Below, in pieces: positions 8,688-17,930 of a DNA stretch of 64,000 bases. Source of the stretch: Clostridiales bacterium (GTDB lineage: Bacteria > Bacillota > Clostridia > Oscillospirales > Ruminococcaceae); assembly GCA_019423685.1 (NCBI GenBank), contig JAHZAY010000003.1, positions 124,001-188,000 on the forward strand, given 5' to 3'. Every line of letters begins with the position of its first letter. Position 1 is the first letter of the stretch. The translations under genes and the position numbers were made by a program. The notes beneath the pieces were generated by a model. It did no database searches and was not told the DNA's origin. It was given only the letters and a program-made list of their open reading frames with translations.

Positions 8688-8706
8688 CAAATTTTGTCAA
8701 AATTTG
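8688..8706. promoter_or_regulatory. Palindromic operator candidate at the transcription start
   Basis: CAAATTTTG and CAAAATTTG form a perfect 9-bp inverted repeat around a single T, beginning about 13 bases after the -10 box. This is a position for a repressor. Two TTTTGTC-A/G-A runs nearby loosely recall Spo0A boxes but do not match fully. Confidence 0.45.
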
Positions 8707-8795
8707 TTGTATTTTGTCGAGTGGGCTGACAGGGGTATATTCCTGTACGAATTTGGCAGAATAAAGCAGAGATTCTGGACAGAAAGAGGTGTGGT

Positions 8796-9968
8796 ATGAA
8801 TCCGGACTTTCTTGTACAATATGAAACCTCCCTTGCACCGATGATGCAATCTGCCGAGCAGCTTCCGCTGCCCATTGCACTGGTGGATAACCATCTGGTG
8901 CAGCACTGGGAAAATCGGTACTGCCGCGAGCATTATCCGTTTTTGTGCGGCCGGGACGGCGTCCTCTCCCTGCTGCAAGGATATGATGTCCAATCCATCA
9001 TCCATTCCTTGCAGATCCAATCTGGGGTGCTTTCCTACCCGTCGCTGGTGCCGATGGTGCACACCTCCCTGACCCTCTCCCCCATCTTCGATCAGGGACT
9101 GTTGATCGGGGCGCTGGTCCACTTTACCGTCACCTCCACCGAGCTGTTTTCCTCCAACACCAACCGCGCACAGGAGATGCTGCAAAACTTCAGCTCCACC
9201 CTGCGCGATCCGCTCAGCTTGATCTTCTCCACCATCTCCTCGATGGCCCGCCGCCTGGAGGTGGACGACGTGATTTCCTGCGAAGCGATGCTGCAAGAGC
9301 TCTACCACGCCTGTTACCACATGCTCAAAGCGTGCAGCAGCCTGAGCGAGTACGCAAGCTATGCAAACGGCTTGACGCTGCTCAACCTCCACTCTGTTCC
9401 TCTGGACATATACCTCAACGACCTGCTGCACAACATGCAGATGATGCTGCGGCGCAGCGGAATCACCCTGCAATATCAGCTTCCAAAGGAACCGCTCAAC
9501 GCCGTACTGGACCCCGACAAGCTGGTGGTTGTCCTTTCCAGCCTGATCTCCAACAGCGCCGCCTTTATGGAAGAGTCCGGCGATAACCGGAAAATTCAGG
9601 TGGAGGTGGAGGCCAGCAAACATTCGATCCGTTTTGTCGTGTCGGACAATGGGCTGGGCATCCCGCCCGAAATTTTGCCCCAGGTCTTTGAGCCCTTTTT
9701 CACCTATGGCCGCAACGACCTGCAACACACCCACCTCGGGCTGGGGCTGACACTGTGCAAGCTGATTATCCGCCATCACGGCGGGGACATCTCGATTTTG
9801 TCGACACCAGAGCGCGGCACCACCGTCACCTTCACCATCTCCAGGGATCTAAAAGCTAAGGACGGGCAAAAGGTGACCTTCTGTGACAACTCGGTGGACT
9901 ATATCAGCAACCGCTATTCCCCGATGTACACCTATTTATCGGATGTCTGCGAGTGGATTAATCCATAA
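8796..9968 (+). CDS. Histidine-kinase-like ATPase lacking the phospho-acceptor histidine
   Basis: 390 aa, no membrane segment. Residues 18-115 look PAS-like. Residues 125-195 occupy the HisKA position. Residues 235-350 form an HATPase_c domain with N-box LISNSAAF (Asn253), G1 SDNGLGIP (284-290), F-box FEPFF and G2 LGLGLTLCK (314-322). The H-box, normally SHELRTPL, reads SSTLRDPL at 133-140, so the phosphorylated His is Ser134. No response regulator is adjacent. It may bind ATP and act as an accessory or allosteric partner, or transfer phosphate from elsewhere; function unknown. The ribosome site GAGGTG is well placed before ATG. Confidence 0.85.
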   Translation: MNPDFLVQYETSLAPMMQSAEQLPLPIALVDNHLVQHWENRYCREHYPFLCGRDGVLSLLQGYDVQSIIHSLQIQSGVLSYPSLVPMVHTSLTLSPIFDQGLLIGALVHFTVTSTELFSSNTNRAQEMLQNFSSTLRDPLSLIFSTISSMARRLEVDDVISCEAMLQELYHACYHMLKACSSLSEYASYANGLTLLNLHSVPLDIYLNDLLHNMQMMLRRSGITLQYQLPKEPLNAVLDPDKLVVVLSSLISNSAAFMEESGDNRKIQVEVEASKHSIRFVVSDNGLGIPPEILPQVFEPFFTYGRNDLQHTHLGLGLTLCKLIIRHHGGDISILSTPERGTTVTFTISRDLKAKDGQKVTFCDNSVDYISNRYSPMYTYLSDVCEWINP

Positions 9969-9976
9969 AAGTTTGT

Positions 9977-10020
9977 AAAAAAGGATTCAGAGAACAATCA
10001 AAGTTCTCTGAATCCTTTTT
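9977..10020. terminator. Bidirectional terminator between convergent genes
   Basis: AAAAAGGATTCAGAGAAC and GTTCTCTGAATCCTTTTT pair perfectly around AATCAAA. It serves the kinase-like gene on the plus strand and fakA on the minus strand. Confidence 0.95.
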
Positions 10021-10038
10021 ATTTTCTGTATGCTTATT

Positions 10039-11712
10039 TTATTCAACCGAAATGATAAAGTAGTAAACCGGCTGTTTGCCCTCGATGAGGACAACCTCTG
10101 CGCTGTCTCCCAAACGCTCGGCAACCGCTGCACGGATCTCCTCGGCCTGCTCTGCGGTGATGTCCTCACCATAGATCAGGGTGACAAAGTTTCCGTCCTT
10201 GTTTGGCGACTTTCTTACCAGGCTGTGGGTCAGCTTGACAACCGCCTTTTTCAAGTCGGTCTCCACAAAGGACATCTTGCCGTTTTCCAGCGCCAGCAGC
10301 TCGCCCTTCTTGATGTTGTGGCCCTCATAGTCGCTGTCCCGCGCTGCAAAGGTGATCGAACCGGTTCCAACCTTTTCATACGCTTTGACCATGTTCATCA
10401 TGTTCTGCTTGCGGTCCAGTCCCGGATCAAAGGCAAGCATTGCAGACAGTCCCTGCGGTACGGTGCGGGTTTGCAGAACATACACCTTGCGGTCGGCAAG
10501 ATTTGCCGCCTGCTCTGCCGCCATGATGATATTCTTGTTGTTGGGCAGTACAAAAACGCGCTTGGCTGCGGTGGCATGGATGGCCGAGAGGATATCTTCG
10601 GTGGATGGATTCATTGTCTGTCCGCCGCTGACCACATTGTCGACCCCGAGATCGGTAAACAGCTTTTTGACGCCCTCGCCCGCTGCAACCGCTACAAAGC
10701 CATATTCCTTGTCCGGGTCTACCGCCTTATACGGGAAGGCAGGCTGTCCTTCTGCCTGAAGGTCTACCAGCTTGTTGTTGTCGCCGTGCTGCACCTTCAT
10801 GTTGTCGATCTTCATGTTGGTTAAGTATCCCAGCTTGAGCGCTGCCTGAATGGCGTTGCCCGGCTCGTTCGTGTGCACGTGACACTTGATGATTTCGTCG
10901 TCATCCACCACTACAACGCAGTCGCCGATCGACTCGAGATAGGCGCGCAGAGCCAATGGATCTGCATTCGGGTCTTCCTTGTTGATGATAAACTCGGTGC
11001 AGTAGCAGAAATGAATGTCCTCTTCGTTAAACTCGGCGGCAACTCCCTGAGCGCGCTTTTCCTTTGGCGCCTCCTGCTCCTCCTGAGATGGCACGATCTG
11101 GTCATTCTCAATCACCGAGAGCATACCTTTCCAGATGACCACAAAGCCCTGACCGCCTGCGTCCACAACGCCCGCCTTTTTGAGCACCGGCAGCTGCTCC
11201 GGTGTCTGCGCCAGCGCCTCCTCTGCGCTTGCCAGGATCGCTTTCCACATGGCGACCGGATCGCTCTCACCCTGTTCGGCAAGCTCGTTTGCGTGCTCCG
11301 AGGCAACGCGGGCGACGGTGAGGATGGTGCCCTCCGTCGGCTTCATAACCGCTTTATAAGCGGCTGCAACGCCCAGAGACAGCGCGTTTGCGATGTCCTT
11401 GCCGTCCGCTTCTTCCTTGCCCTCCAAGCCCTTGGAGAAACCTCTAAACAGAAGCGAAAGGATGACGCCGGAGTTTCCGCGCGCGCCGCGCAGCAGTGCG
11501 GAGGCTGCCTTTTTGGAGACCTTTTCCACAGTCGGATCATCCTTGAGCATCTCCAGCTCCCGTTTGGCCGCATTGATGGTCATCGACATATTGGTGCCGG
11601 TGTCGCCGTCTGGTACAGGGAAAACATTGAGTGCGTCCACCTGCTGCCTGCAATTCGAAATGCTGTTTGCGCCAGAGATAAACGCATCTCTGAGCTGACT
11701 TCCCTTTATCAC
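10039..11712 (-). CDS. fakA: Fatty acid kinase catalytic subunit FakA-like (DAK2-domain, YloV family)
   Basis: Family members phosphorylate FakB-bound fatty acids so that exogenous acids can enter phospholipid synthesis. 557 aa from a GTG start with AAGGAG upstream (an in-frame upstream start would ignore this site). The N-terminal DegV/DhaL-type kinase domain shows LNVFPVPDGDTGTNMS, with the metal-binding aspartates, and LLRGARGNSGVILS; the middle and C-terminal domains follow the YloV layout. No fakB is in the window. The upstream neighbour is an Asp23/Gls24 protein, the same pairing as yloU-yloV in Bacillus subtilis, so the two probably share a transcript. Confidence 0.9.
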   Translation of the reverse strand: MIKGSQLRDAFISGANSISNCRQQVDALNVFPVPDGDTGTNMSMTINAAKRELEMLKDDPTVEKVSKKAASALLRGARGNSGVILSLLFRGFSKGLEGKEEADGKDIANALSLGVAAAYKAVMKPTEGTILTVARVASEHANELAEQGESDPVAMWKAILASAEEALAQTPEQLPVLKKAGVVDAGGQGFVVIWKGMLSVIENDQIVPSQEEQEAPKEKRAQGVAAEFNEEDIHFCYCTEFIINKEDPNADPLALRAYLESIGDCVVVVDDDEIIKCHVHTNEPGNAIQAALKLGYLTNMKIDNMKVQHGDNNKLVDLQAEGQPAFPYKAVDPDKEYGFVAVAAGEGVKKLFTDLGVDNVVSGGQTMNPSTEDILSAIHATAAKRVFVLPNNKNIIMAAEQAANLADRKVYVLQTRTVPQGLSAMLAFDPGLDRKQNMMNMVKAYEKVGTGSITFAARDSDYEGHNIKKGELLALENGKMSFVETDLKKAVVKLTHSLVRKSPNKDGNFVTLIYGEDITAEQAEEIRAAVAERLGDSAEVVLIEGKQPVYYFIISVE

Positions 11713-11807
11713 GATTCTAACACTCCTTAACAAAAACAAAACTTTCCGCACAGAGTTGTATCCGCTCTGTACCCCTGCCGCCTGTGTGGGACAGGGCGCT
11801 TTGTGGT

Positions 11808-12158
11808 TTACTGCTTCATATCGTCAACAAAGACGTTGACTTTGGCTACCTGAAGGCCGGTGGCCTCCTCTACCGTGTAGCGCACCTTGTTGACAATGCT
11901 CTTGACAATGGCCGAAATGTTGACACCGTAGGTGACTGCGATGTGCAGATCAATGACCAGTCCTCCCGCGACGGTGCGAACTTTGACGCCCTTGTCCTGT
12001 GCCTCGTCCTTCTTTAAAATATATCGGAGACCCTGAGAGGCCGTGCTCTCCACCATTCCCGCAACGCCAAAGCATTCCGATGCGGCATGGCCAACCAGGT
12101 TTGCGAAGTAATCCTGGGAAATCTCAATTGAGCCAAGATGATTCTCAAATTTAATCAT
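11808..12158 (-). CDS. Asp23/Gls24 family protein (YloU-like)
   Basis: 116-aa cytosolic protein covering the whole Asp23/Gls24 domain (VGHAASECFGVAGMVES through GLVIDLHIAVTYGVNI). Family members are linked to envelope stress and, with FakA/YloV, to lipid metabolism, but the biochemical role is not settled. A GAAAGGAA site precedes ATG. Upstream on the minus strand is a TATAAT -10 box (12223-12228) without a good -35 element. It lies 95 bases before fakA in the same direction. Confidence 0.9.
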   Translation of the reverse strand: MIKFENHLGSIEISQDYFANLVGHAASECFGVAGMVESTASQGLRYILKKDEAQDKGVKVRTVAGGLVIDLHIAVTYGVNISAIVKSIVNKVRYTVEEATGLQVAKVNVFVDDMKQ

Positions 12159-12345
12159 AAATCACACGTTCCTTTCTCGCACCTTGCCAGCGCTTTTTCA
12201 AGGCATAATTATCAATGATATTATTATACCTTATTTCCGTCTCTTTGGATAGGCTTTCCTTTTGTTTTTTCACCTTTTCATGCTTTATTTACAAATCTCC
12301 GGCAGCGCAAACCACAAAAATTAACAACCGTTACAATCGACTTTG

Positions 12346-13860
12346 TCACTGCCAGCTGCTCATGTTGTAAAACAGGTCGCTGCGGATGGCCACAATGTCC
12401 AGCGAGAACTCCCGGGAAAGGCAAAACGTGCCGTTTCGGAAGGCAAGCGGGATCACCGGGTACTCTGCAACAAATTGCTGTGCAAAGGCATCCCATCCCT
12501 CACCGGTCGTGTAGGCGGTCTGATAGGCTGCCAGCAGCGTCGACGAGGGGGAAACCCCATAGCCGTACCGCTCTCCGCGGGTCCACAGATGGCTCAAATT
12601 CATGTCGTCCGGCAGCAGGATCTCGCCGAGATACAGATCATAGGAGCTGCTGTCCAGCGCTGCAAAATATTCTTCCTGCGCCCGTCCATCCAGCGTGACC
12701 GTGATGCCCGCCTCGCCCAGCTGCGCAGCAATCTGGTTTGCCATCTGCACGCGGTCGGCCCCGTCGGTGCAGTACAGCAAGGTGAGCGTGAGATTTTCCG
12801 TCTCTCCCAGCAACTGCTTTGCCGCATCCAGGTCGCGCGTTTCGGAGGAAGCGGCGCCGAGCAACGAAAAGTTCGGGTGAACCGGAAGATTGGAGGGCTG
12901 CGCGGAGGTCGTCAGCGAGTTTTCGATCAGGTAGGCTCGGTCGAGCGCCTTGCTGATGGCCTGCCGCACCGACGCGTTGGCCGTCGAAGTGCGGCTTGGG
13001 TTGGCGCCCAGAAAGATCAATTGGTTGCTGACCACCGGATAGCTGCTGACCGAAAGACTGCCGATGTCGCCGGAAGCTCCCTCGATGTACAGGCAGTCAA
13101 TGTTGCCCAGCTTTAAGCTGTAGGTCGCGACGTCCTTTTTCTCCAGCGAAACAAGCTCAATCTGCTCTATGCTGGACGCCTCTCCCCAGTAAGAGGGGTT
13201 GCGGGTCAAGGTGGCGCTGTTCTCTTCCTGTTTCGACACCTGGTAACGCCCTGTGCCGATATAGCTGCCACCGCTGAGCTTTGCAACCGGGAAGGTCAAC
13301 AGATTTGCAAACAGTGCGTCTGCGGAGCTCAGGGTGATCTGGACGGTGTTGTCCGATACCGTGTGGGAAGAGATGCCGGTCAGCTGTTCGCGGTAATAGG
13401 ACCCCTCCGCCATCGCCATGGTCAGGCTGTCATCGAGTTGCTGGGCAGTCAGCGCCGTGCCATCGGTAAAGGTGACGCCCTGTTTCGGGGTCAATGTCCA
13501 CTGGGTGCCCGAACCGGAAACGGTGGCCAATGCGGGCTGCGCCTCAAAGGTAGTGGAGAGGGTGACCGGCGAGTCGTACAGCAGCATCGCTGCCTTGCGG
13601 CTGTTGAGGTCCTGGCAGTTCCAGGGCGAAGCGACGATCGACGCATAATCTCCGGCCAGCCGCAGCTGCTGTGCATTGGTTTGGGTAGCTTGCGGCTGTG
13701 ATGCAGTTTGCTGCTCCTGAGATTGGCCGACAGTCAGATTGGGGCTAAATGCCTGCTGCTCCTCGATGGTCTGCTGCCCACAACCGCCCAGCAGCAGCAA
13801 CGCCGAGAGCAGCAGGGCGGCTATCTTTTTTATATGTTTAAAATCTCTATATATTCTCAT
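12346..13860 (-). CDS. Family 5 (peptide/nickel-type) ABC solute-binding lipoprotein, orphan
   Basis: 504 aa. Residues 1-27 form a lipoprotein signal ending in the lipobox LLLLGGC, followed by a Gln/Thr-rich linker. The SBP_bac_5 fold then spans residues 65-490 (segments ALATVSGSGTQWTLTPKQGV and SVRQAISKALDRAYLIEN are typical). It would be anchored on the outer face of the membrane and bind oligopeptides or a similar ligand. No permease or ATPase genes adjoin it, so it must share a transporter encoded elsewhere or act on its own. Ligand specificity cannot be read from the sequence. Confidence 0.85.
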   Translation of the reverse strand: MRIYRDFKHIKKIAALLLSALLLLGGCGQQTIEEQQAFSPNLTVGQSQEQQTASQPQATQTNAQQLRLAGDYASIVASPWNCQDLNSRKAAMLLYDSPVTLSTTFEAQPALATVSGSGTQWTLTPKQGVTFTDGTALTAQQLDDSLTMAMAEGSYYREQLTGISSHTVSDNTVQITLSSADALFANLLTFPVAKLSGGSYIGTGRYQVSKQEENSATLTRNPSYWGEASSIEQIELVSLEKKDVATYSLKLGNIDCLYIEGASGDIGSLSVSSYPVVSNQLIFLGANPSRTSTANASVRQAISKALDRAYLIENSLTTSAQPSNLPVHPNFSLLGAASSETRDLDAAKQLLGETENLTLTLLYCTDGADRVQMANQIAAQLGEAGITVTLDGRAQEEYFAALDSSSYDLYLGEILLPDDMNLSHLWTRGERYGYGVSPSSTLLAAYQTAYTTGEGWDAFAQQFVAEYPVIPLAFRNGTFCLSREFSLDIVAIRSDLFYNMSSWQ

Positions 13861-13974
13861 GCAAATTCCTCAACTGAATAGACCTTCGTTTTAAGCGAGC
13901 GGCGCCCCTTTTGTGGCTGGATAGCGGTTGCATTGCGCCGCAAAAATTGCCTTCCAACTTTTTCTTTCCCGCCA

Positions 13975-14745
13975 TCAATCGGATACTGCAATTCGCTCGA
14001 TGGCCGTGGCGCGGCCGGTCTGCTGATCCAGAGTGATGAGCACACCATTGAGTTCGATGTCCTCGTGGTCATAGTCAAAGCGTGCCGGCATATTGGTGAT
14101 AAACTTTTGGATGATGATCTGCTTTTGCACGCCCAGCACCGAATTTTTTCCTCCGCACATCCCGGCGTCGGTCAGGTAGGCGGTGCCTTTGGGCAGGATG
14201 CGCTCATCGGCTGTCTGCACATGGGTGTGAGTTCCAATCACTGCCGACACCCGTCCATCCAAATAATAGCCCAGCGCCTTCTTTTCGGAGGTCATCTCGG
14301 CGTGAAAATCCACCAAAATATTGGGGGTATGGACCTCGCGCAGCAGCCGGTCAGCCGTCTCAAACGGATTTGCTACCGGCTCCATCCCCATCTGCCCCTG
14401 CAAGTTGAGGACGCACAGCTGCCAACGCAGCGCATCGAGGACAAACATTCCGCATCCCGGTACACTCTGGTGGTAATTTGCCGGGCGCAAAATTCCCTTT
14501 TGCTCCTCCAGCAGCGGGTAGATCTCCCTGCGCTTTAGGACGTGATTGCCGGTCGTGATGACATCCGCTCCGGCGTCAAAGAGCATCTGGGCGCTCTCCG
14601 GTGTAATGCCGTTTCCCTCGGCTGAATTTTCCCCGTTGATGATGCAGGCATCCGTCCCGTACAGCTTCTTTAGGCTGCGCAGGTGTCTGCCCACAAATTC
14701 GCAGCCGGACTTGCCGACTACATCCCCCAAAAACAAAATCTTCAA
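13975..14745 (-). CDS. ymdB: YmdB-type metallophosphoesterase (TIGR00282 family)
   Basis: Di-metal phosphodiesterase; the B. subtilis homologue hydrolyses 2',3'-cyclic nucleotides and affects biofilm gene expression. 256 aa from a TTG start (14745) with GGAGG ten bases upstream; the next residues, KILFLGDVVGKSG, begin the family domain exactly. Metal-binding motifs visible are GDVVG, INGENSA, TTGNHV, VDFHAE and VIGTHTHVQTAD. The metal-proximal residues are intact. It follows a CPBP-family gene on the same strand with a 48-base gap. Confidence 0.9.
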   Translation of the reverse strand: MKILFLGDVVGKSGCEFVGRHLRSLKKLYGTDACIINGENSAEGNGITPESAQMLFDAGADVITTGNHVLKRREIYPLLEEQKGILRPANYHQSVPGCGMFVLDALRWQLCVLNLQGQMGMEPVANPFETADRLLREVHTPNILVDFHAEMTSEKKALGYYLDGRVSAVIGTHTHVQTADERILPKGTAYLTDAGMCGGKNSVLGVQKQIIIQKFITNMPARFDYDHEDIELNGVLITLDQQTGRATAIERIAVSD

Positions 14746-14793
14746 TGCGCTCGTTCCTCCATCTGCAAATTGTATCCGCACAATTCTTTTATC

Positions 14794-15660
14794 TTAAATC
14801 AGCTTTTTCATGTGGCAGCGCCAAAAGGCCAGCGCGACAAAGACGGTGCACGCCACAATCGCGAGGACCGAAGCTGCCGCCCCTGCGCTGCCGCCGGTCA
14901 ACAGATCGCCGCTGTCTGCCAACAGGTAATTTGCCAGCGCTGCTGGATTGGCCGAGGTGCCGATGTGGAGAACACCTCCAGAGATCGCCGCCCCCCACAC
15001 GGAGTGCATCAGCGCCGCATTCCATATATTGCCCGTCTCCACGGTGACAAGTGAAAAGAGCAGGCCCAACAGCATGTAAAAGACCAAGAGCTGTACAGCC
15101 TGCGCCACCGTCAATTGCTGGCCGATCAGCTGCACCACACTAAACAGCGCAGAATTGAGCAGTATGCCCGCAAGGCGGTTGATTCCCCGCTCAAAAGCAG
15201 ACAACAGCATGCCGCGAAAGACCGCTTCCTGCACAATGCCGGCGGTCAGTCCCTGATAAAAGAGGGCACTAAAAAGCACCGCGCCGAGTTCGTCGGTCGA
15301 AAGGAAATTGATCTGCCAATAGCCGGGGAGATTGATCAGCGCAATGCACACAAATCCCGGCAGCGCAAAGGCGACCACACACCACAGTGCGCGAAACCGC
15401 GGGGCGGCCATCCGGCAGTCTGCGGGCTTCAGTCCCAAAATCCGGCCACACAGCAACCGCAAGGTCAGCCAGACCATCAATCCGCAGCACAAAGCTGCTG
15501 CAAGGACGCACAGATCCGCAGGGAGTCCCACCTGCCGCAAGAGCTGACCTGCCAGCTGCGCAATCCCCTGTTCCAACAGCACCGCTGGCAGGACCAACAG
15601 CGAGAGCAAGATCCTGATCCAACTTGGTTTGTTTGCCTGAGCCTTTCTTTCCTGTTTCAT
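14794..15660 (-). CDS. CPBP-family membrane protein with degenerate protease motifs
   Basis: 288 aa, about seven to eight membrane segments. The domain matches the CPBP (CaaX protease and bacteriocin-processing) intramembrane family by layout. Motif 1, EExxxR, reads QEAVFR (144-149). Motif 2, FxxxH, reads FSVVQ (173-177). Motif 3 keeps its His in MHSVWG (His219). Two presumed catalytic or metal positions are therefore Gln, so it is probably not an active protease and may be a scaffold or ligand-binding relic. AAAGGAG precedes ATG. It reads towards ymdB. Confidence 0.75.
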   Translation of the reverse strand: MKQERKAQANKPSWIRILLSLLVLPAVLLEQGIAQLAGQLLRQVGLPADLCVLAAALCCGLMVWLTLRLLCGRILGLKPADCRMAAPRFRALWCVVAFALPGFVCIALINLPGYWQINFLSTDELGAVLFSALFYQGLTAGIVQEAVFRGMLLSAFERGINRLAGILLNSALFSVVQLIGQQLTVAQAVQLLVFYMLLGLLFSLVTVETGNIWNAALMHSVWGAAISGGVLHIGTSANPAALANYLLADSGDLLTGGSAGAAASVLAIVACTVFVALAFWRCHMKKLI

Positions 15661-15836
15661 AGCGGCACTCCTTTCCCTGGTTTATGGATAGTGTACCATC
15701 CTATTCACAGAAAGTCTACATTTGCCAAAAAACTTTTACAAATTTTTGATAAATGCTTGTCCCCGGTTTTGGCAAGTTCCCCACTTGTTTGCACGTCGCT
15801 GCAATCAGAAAAAAGGGGGCTGTCCGAGAATTGTTG

Positions 15837-16727
15837 CTACTGCGCGCGCACTAACTCCACCAAAGCCTGCATATCCTCAGGCAAGGGGCAATCCACCTGG
15901 ATTTCCTCCCCGGTCACCGGCTGAGGGAAGGCGATGTGCCGGCAGTGCAGTGCCTGCCGTGCAATCCGCTCACTTTTTTGGCCATAGAGGCGATCCCCCA
16001 GTACCGGGCAGCCCAAATAGGCCATGTGGACCCGAATCTGGTGGGTGCGCCCGGTCTCCAGCACAAAATCCACCAGACTCATCCCCGCTCCCTGCGCCAG
16101 CACGCGGTAGTTGGTCACCGCCCGCTGGCCGTCCGGCGCGACAATCCGGCGCATCTCCTCGGGAAACTCCCTTCGGATCGGCGCGTCCACCCGTCCCTGT
16201 CTTTCGGGCGGACAGCCGCACAGGATGGCCTGATAGGTCTTGTGAAAGTTGTTGGTCACCTTGGCGGCGGCAAAACGGTTTTTTGCGACCAACACTGCGC
16301 CGCTCGTGTCTCGGTCCAGGCGGTTGAGCGGGCGGTACATCAGGTCCAGGCCGAGCTGGTCGCAGTGGGCGGCAAAGACATTGGCCAAGGTATCTGCGGC
16401 ATGTCCGCAGGATTGGTGGCAGGGCATATCCGCCGGCTTATTAAAGACCAGCAGGTCGTCGTCTTCGTAGGGAATTTCCACCCGGCGGTTGGAGCGAATG
16501 AAGTGCTCCACCCCATGTTCTTCACTGTCGATAAAGGTGACCGACAAGGTGTCGCCCGCATGCAGCAGATCGATGGTGCGTGCGTGGGCACCGTTAATCT
16601 GCATTCCCTGCGGATAATGTTTGAGCTTGACGATGGTGCGGGTGGAGTAGCCGTGCTGCTGTTTGAGGTATCGCTCCACCGTCTGACCATCATGGTCAGC
16701 GGAGATCGGGTAATCGATGGTGCGCAT
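15837..16727 (-). CDS. RluA/RluD-family 23S rRNA pseudouridine synthase
   Basis: 296 aa. An N-terminal S4-like RNA-binding segment (residues 12-75) is followed by the catalytic domain with NRLDRDTSGAVLVAKN, containing the invariant Asp nucleophile, and the family motif GRTHQIRVHMAYLGCPVLGD near the C terminus. It converts specific uridines to pseudouridine in large rRNA; the exact position cannot be assigned. GAAAGGA precedes ATG. No terminator is evident after it. Confidence 0.92.
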   Translation of the reverse strand: MRTIDYPISADHDGQTVERYLKQQHGYSTRTIVKLKHYPQGMQINGAHARTIDLLHAGDTLSVTFIDSEEHGVEHFIRSNRRVEIPYEDDDLLVFNKPADMPCHQSCGHAADTLANVFAAHCDQLGLDLMYRPLNRLDRDTSGAVLVAKNRFAAAKVTNNFHKTYQAILCGCPPERQGRVDAPIRREFPEEMRRIVAPDGQRAVTNYRVLAQGAGMSLVDFVLETGRTHQIRVHMAYLGCPVLGDRLYGQKSERIARQALHCRHIAFPQPVTGEEIQVDCPLPEDMQALVELVRAQ

Positions 16728-16803
16728 ATCGGATCCTTTCTATGATTTACAAAACTTTCTTTTGGCCTGTCCGCTGCAACAATCTGCCGCAACCCAAAGC
16801 CGC

Positions 16804-16835
16804 AAAAAGGAACCTCGCAAAGAGGTTCCTTTTTT
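16804..16835 (-). terminator. Terminator after the lipoprotein gene
   Basis: AAAAAGGAACCTC and GAGGTTCCTTTTTT pair around GCAAA. It works for the minus-strand lipoprotein gene and is symmetric enough for either direction. Confidence 0.9.
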
Positions 16836-16865
16836 GTTCCATCTTTTCGTGGGTTCTAGCCTTTT

Positions 16866-17846
16866 TTATGCCGCAGCGTCAAAATCCGGGAATTCGATCT
16901 CGATGTCCTGGTTGCGGTCGGCAATCACTGCGTGGATGGTCATGTCCATGCTGCAGGTTTCCGGGATCGAATTGGTGTCCACGCTCAGACTTCCGGCGAG
17001 GGTATCGACCAGGTCGCGCAGTGCAAATTCGATCTGCATCTTCATTGTCTGATCGTTGATGGCGCTGTCCTGAATCAGCATATCGCAGCTCAGGCCCTTG
17101 ATTTGCAGGCTCTCGAACAGCTTGCGCTCCATCTCCACAATCATCTGTACCTGCTGGTCGATCAGTGCGTCGATCTGTTCGTCATCCATCTGCAGGCCAT
17201 CGGTTCCTCCCATGCTTGCGAGCATGGTGTCCATCTGTTCGCGCACCGACTGACGCAGCTGCTCCTCCATATTGGGCAACAGCTCGTCGTTCATCATGCT
17301 GCGCATCTGCTCCTGCATCTGTCCGAGCTGCTCTTGCGGCATGGTGAAGCTCACCCGCAGGCCGTTTTCCTCTTCGCTAAATGCAAAGTCCTCGGCTGCG
17401 CTGGCGCCGTCGACGTAAATCTGGGCGCTCTCCTCCTGCCCGAGGGTCATCAACTTCTCATAGTCCATCCCCGCTGTGGCAGAGGGCGCCTCGATGTAGG
17501 TTCCGGTGGAAGGGTCCAGGGTGTAGGTCTTGCCATCCAGCTGATAAGTTTCGGTATCCATCGAATTTCCCATCAACTCGCCGGTGATCTTCATCGCCAT
17601 AGTCTGCATCTGATCCTTGAAGGCACCCTCCATCTCGATATCCATCGGGATGGTGTCTGCCCCCAGGGCGATATTCCCGCTGACCTGCGCTGTGAGCCGT
17701 CCGCTCTCGATGGCCGCATTCTGGCGCATGGCCTCCCCCATCTGTTCGATCGCCTTTTCCTTGTTCATGCCACAGCCCGCAAGCGCAAGGCAGAACGCCA
17801 AGACGACAGCCACTCCGGCAAAAAATCTTCCTCTGTTTCCTTTCAT
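16866..17846 (-). CDS. Lipoprotein of the LppX/DUF6612-like type
   Basis: 326 aa. A signal peptide with lipobox ALAGC predicts a lipid-anchored surface protein. The mature part has the pattern of LolA/LppX-like beta-cup lipoproteins: repeated short strands such as YQLDGKTYTLDPSTGTYIEA and a Met/Gln-rich helical middle (QLGQMQEQMRSMMNDELL). Such proteins may carry lipid or sense the envelope, but no function is established for this one. AAGGAGG precedes ATG. It is downstream of coaX by 84 bases on the same strand and could be cotranscribed. Confidence 0.7.
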   Translation of the reverse strand: MKGNRGRFFAGVAVVLAFCLALAGCGMNKEKAIEQMGEAMRQNAAIESGRLTAQVSGNIALGADTIPMDIEMEGAFKDQMQTMAMKITGELMGNSMDTETYQLDGKTYTLDPSTGTYIEAPSATAGMDYEKLMTLGQEESAQIYVDGASAAEDFAFSEEENGLRVSFTMPQEQLGQMQEQMRSMMNDELLPNMEEQLRQSVREQMDTMLASMGGTDGLQMDDEQIDALIDQQVQMIVEMERKLFESLQIKGLSCDMLIQDSAINDQTMKMQIEFALRDLVDTLAGSLSVDTNSIPETCSMDMTIHAVIADRNQDIEIEFPDFDAAA

Positions 17847-17930
17847 CCTTAAAGCCTCCTTTTTTTGAACTGATCCTTTCTCTCTTTTTGCACAGCGGAT
17901 AAAGCTATTCTCTCAATTTAGATTTTTCCG

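Noticed and set aside
8697..8722. Spo0A boxes upstream of the kinase-like gene
   Set aside because: TTTTGTCAAAA and TTTTGTCGAGT each miss the TGTCGAA core by one base. Too common in AT-rich DNA to call.
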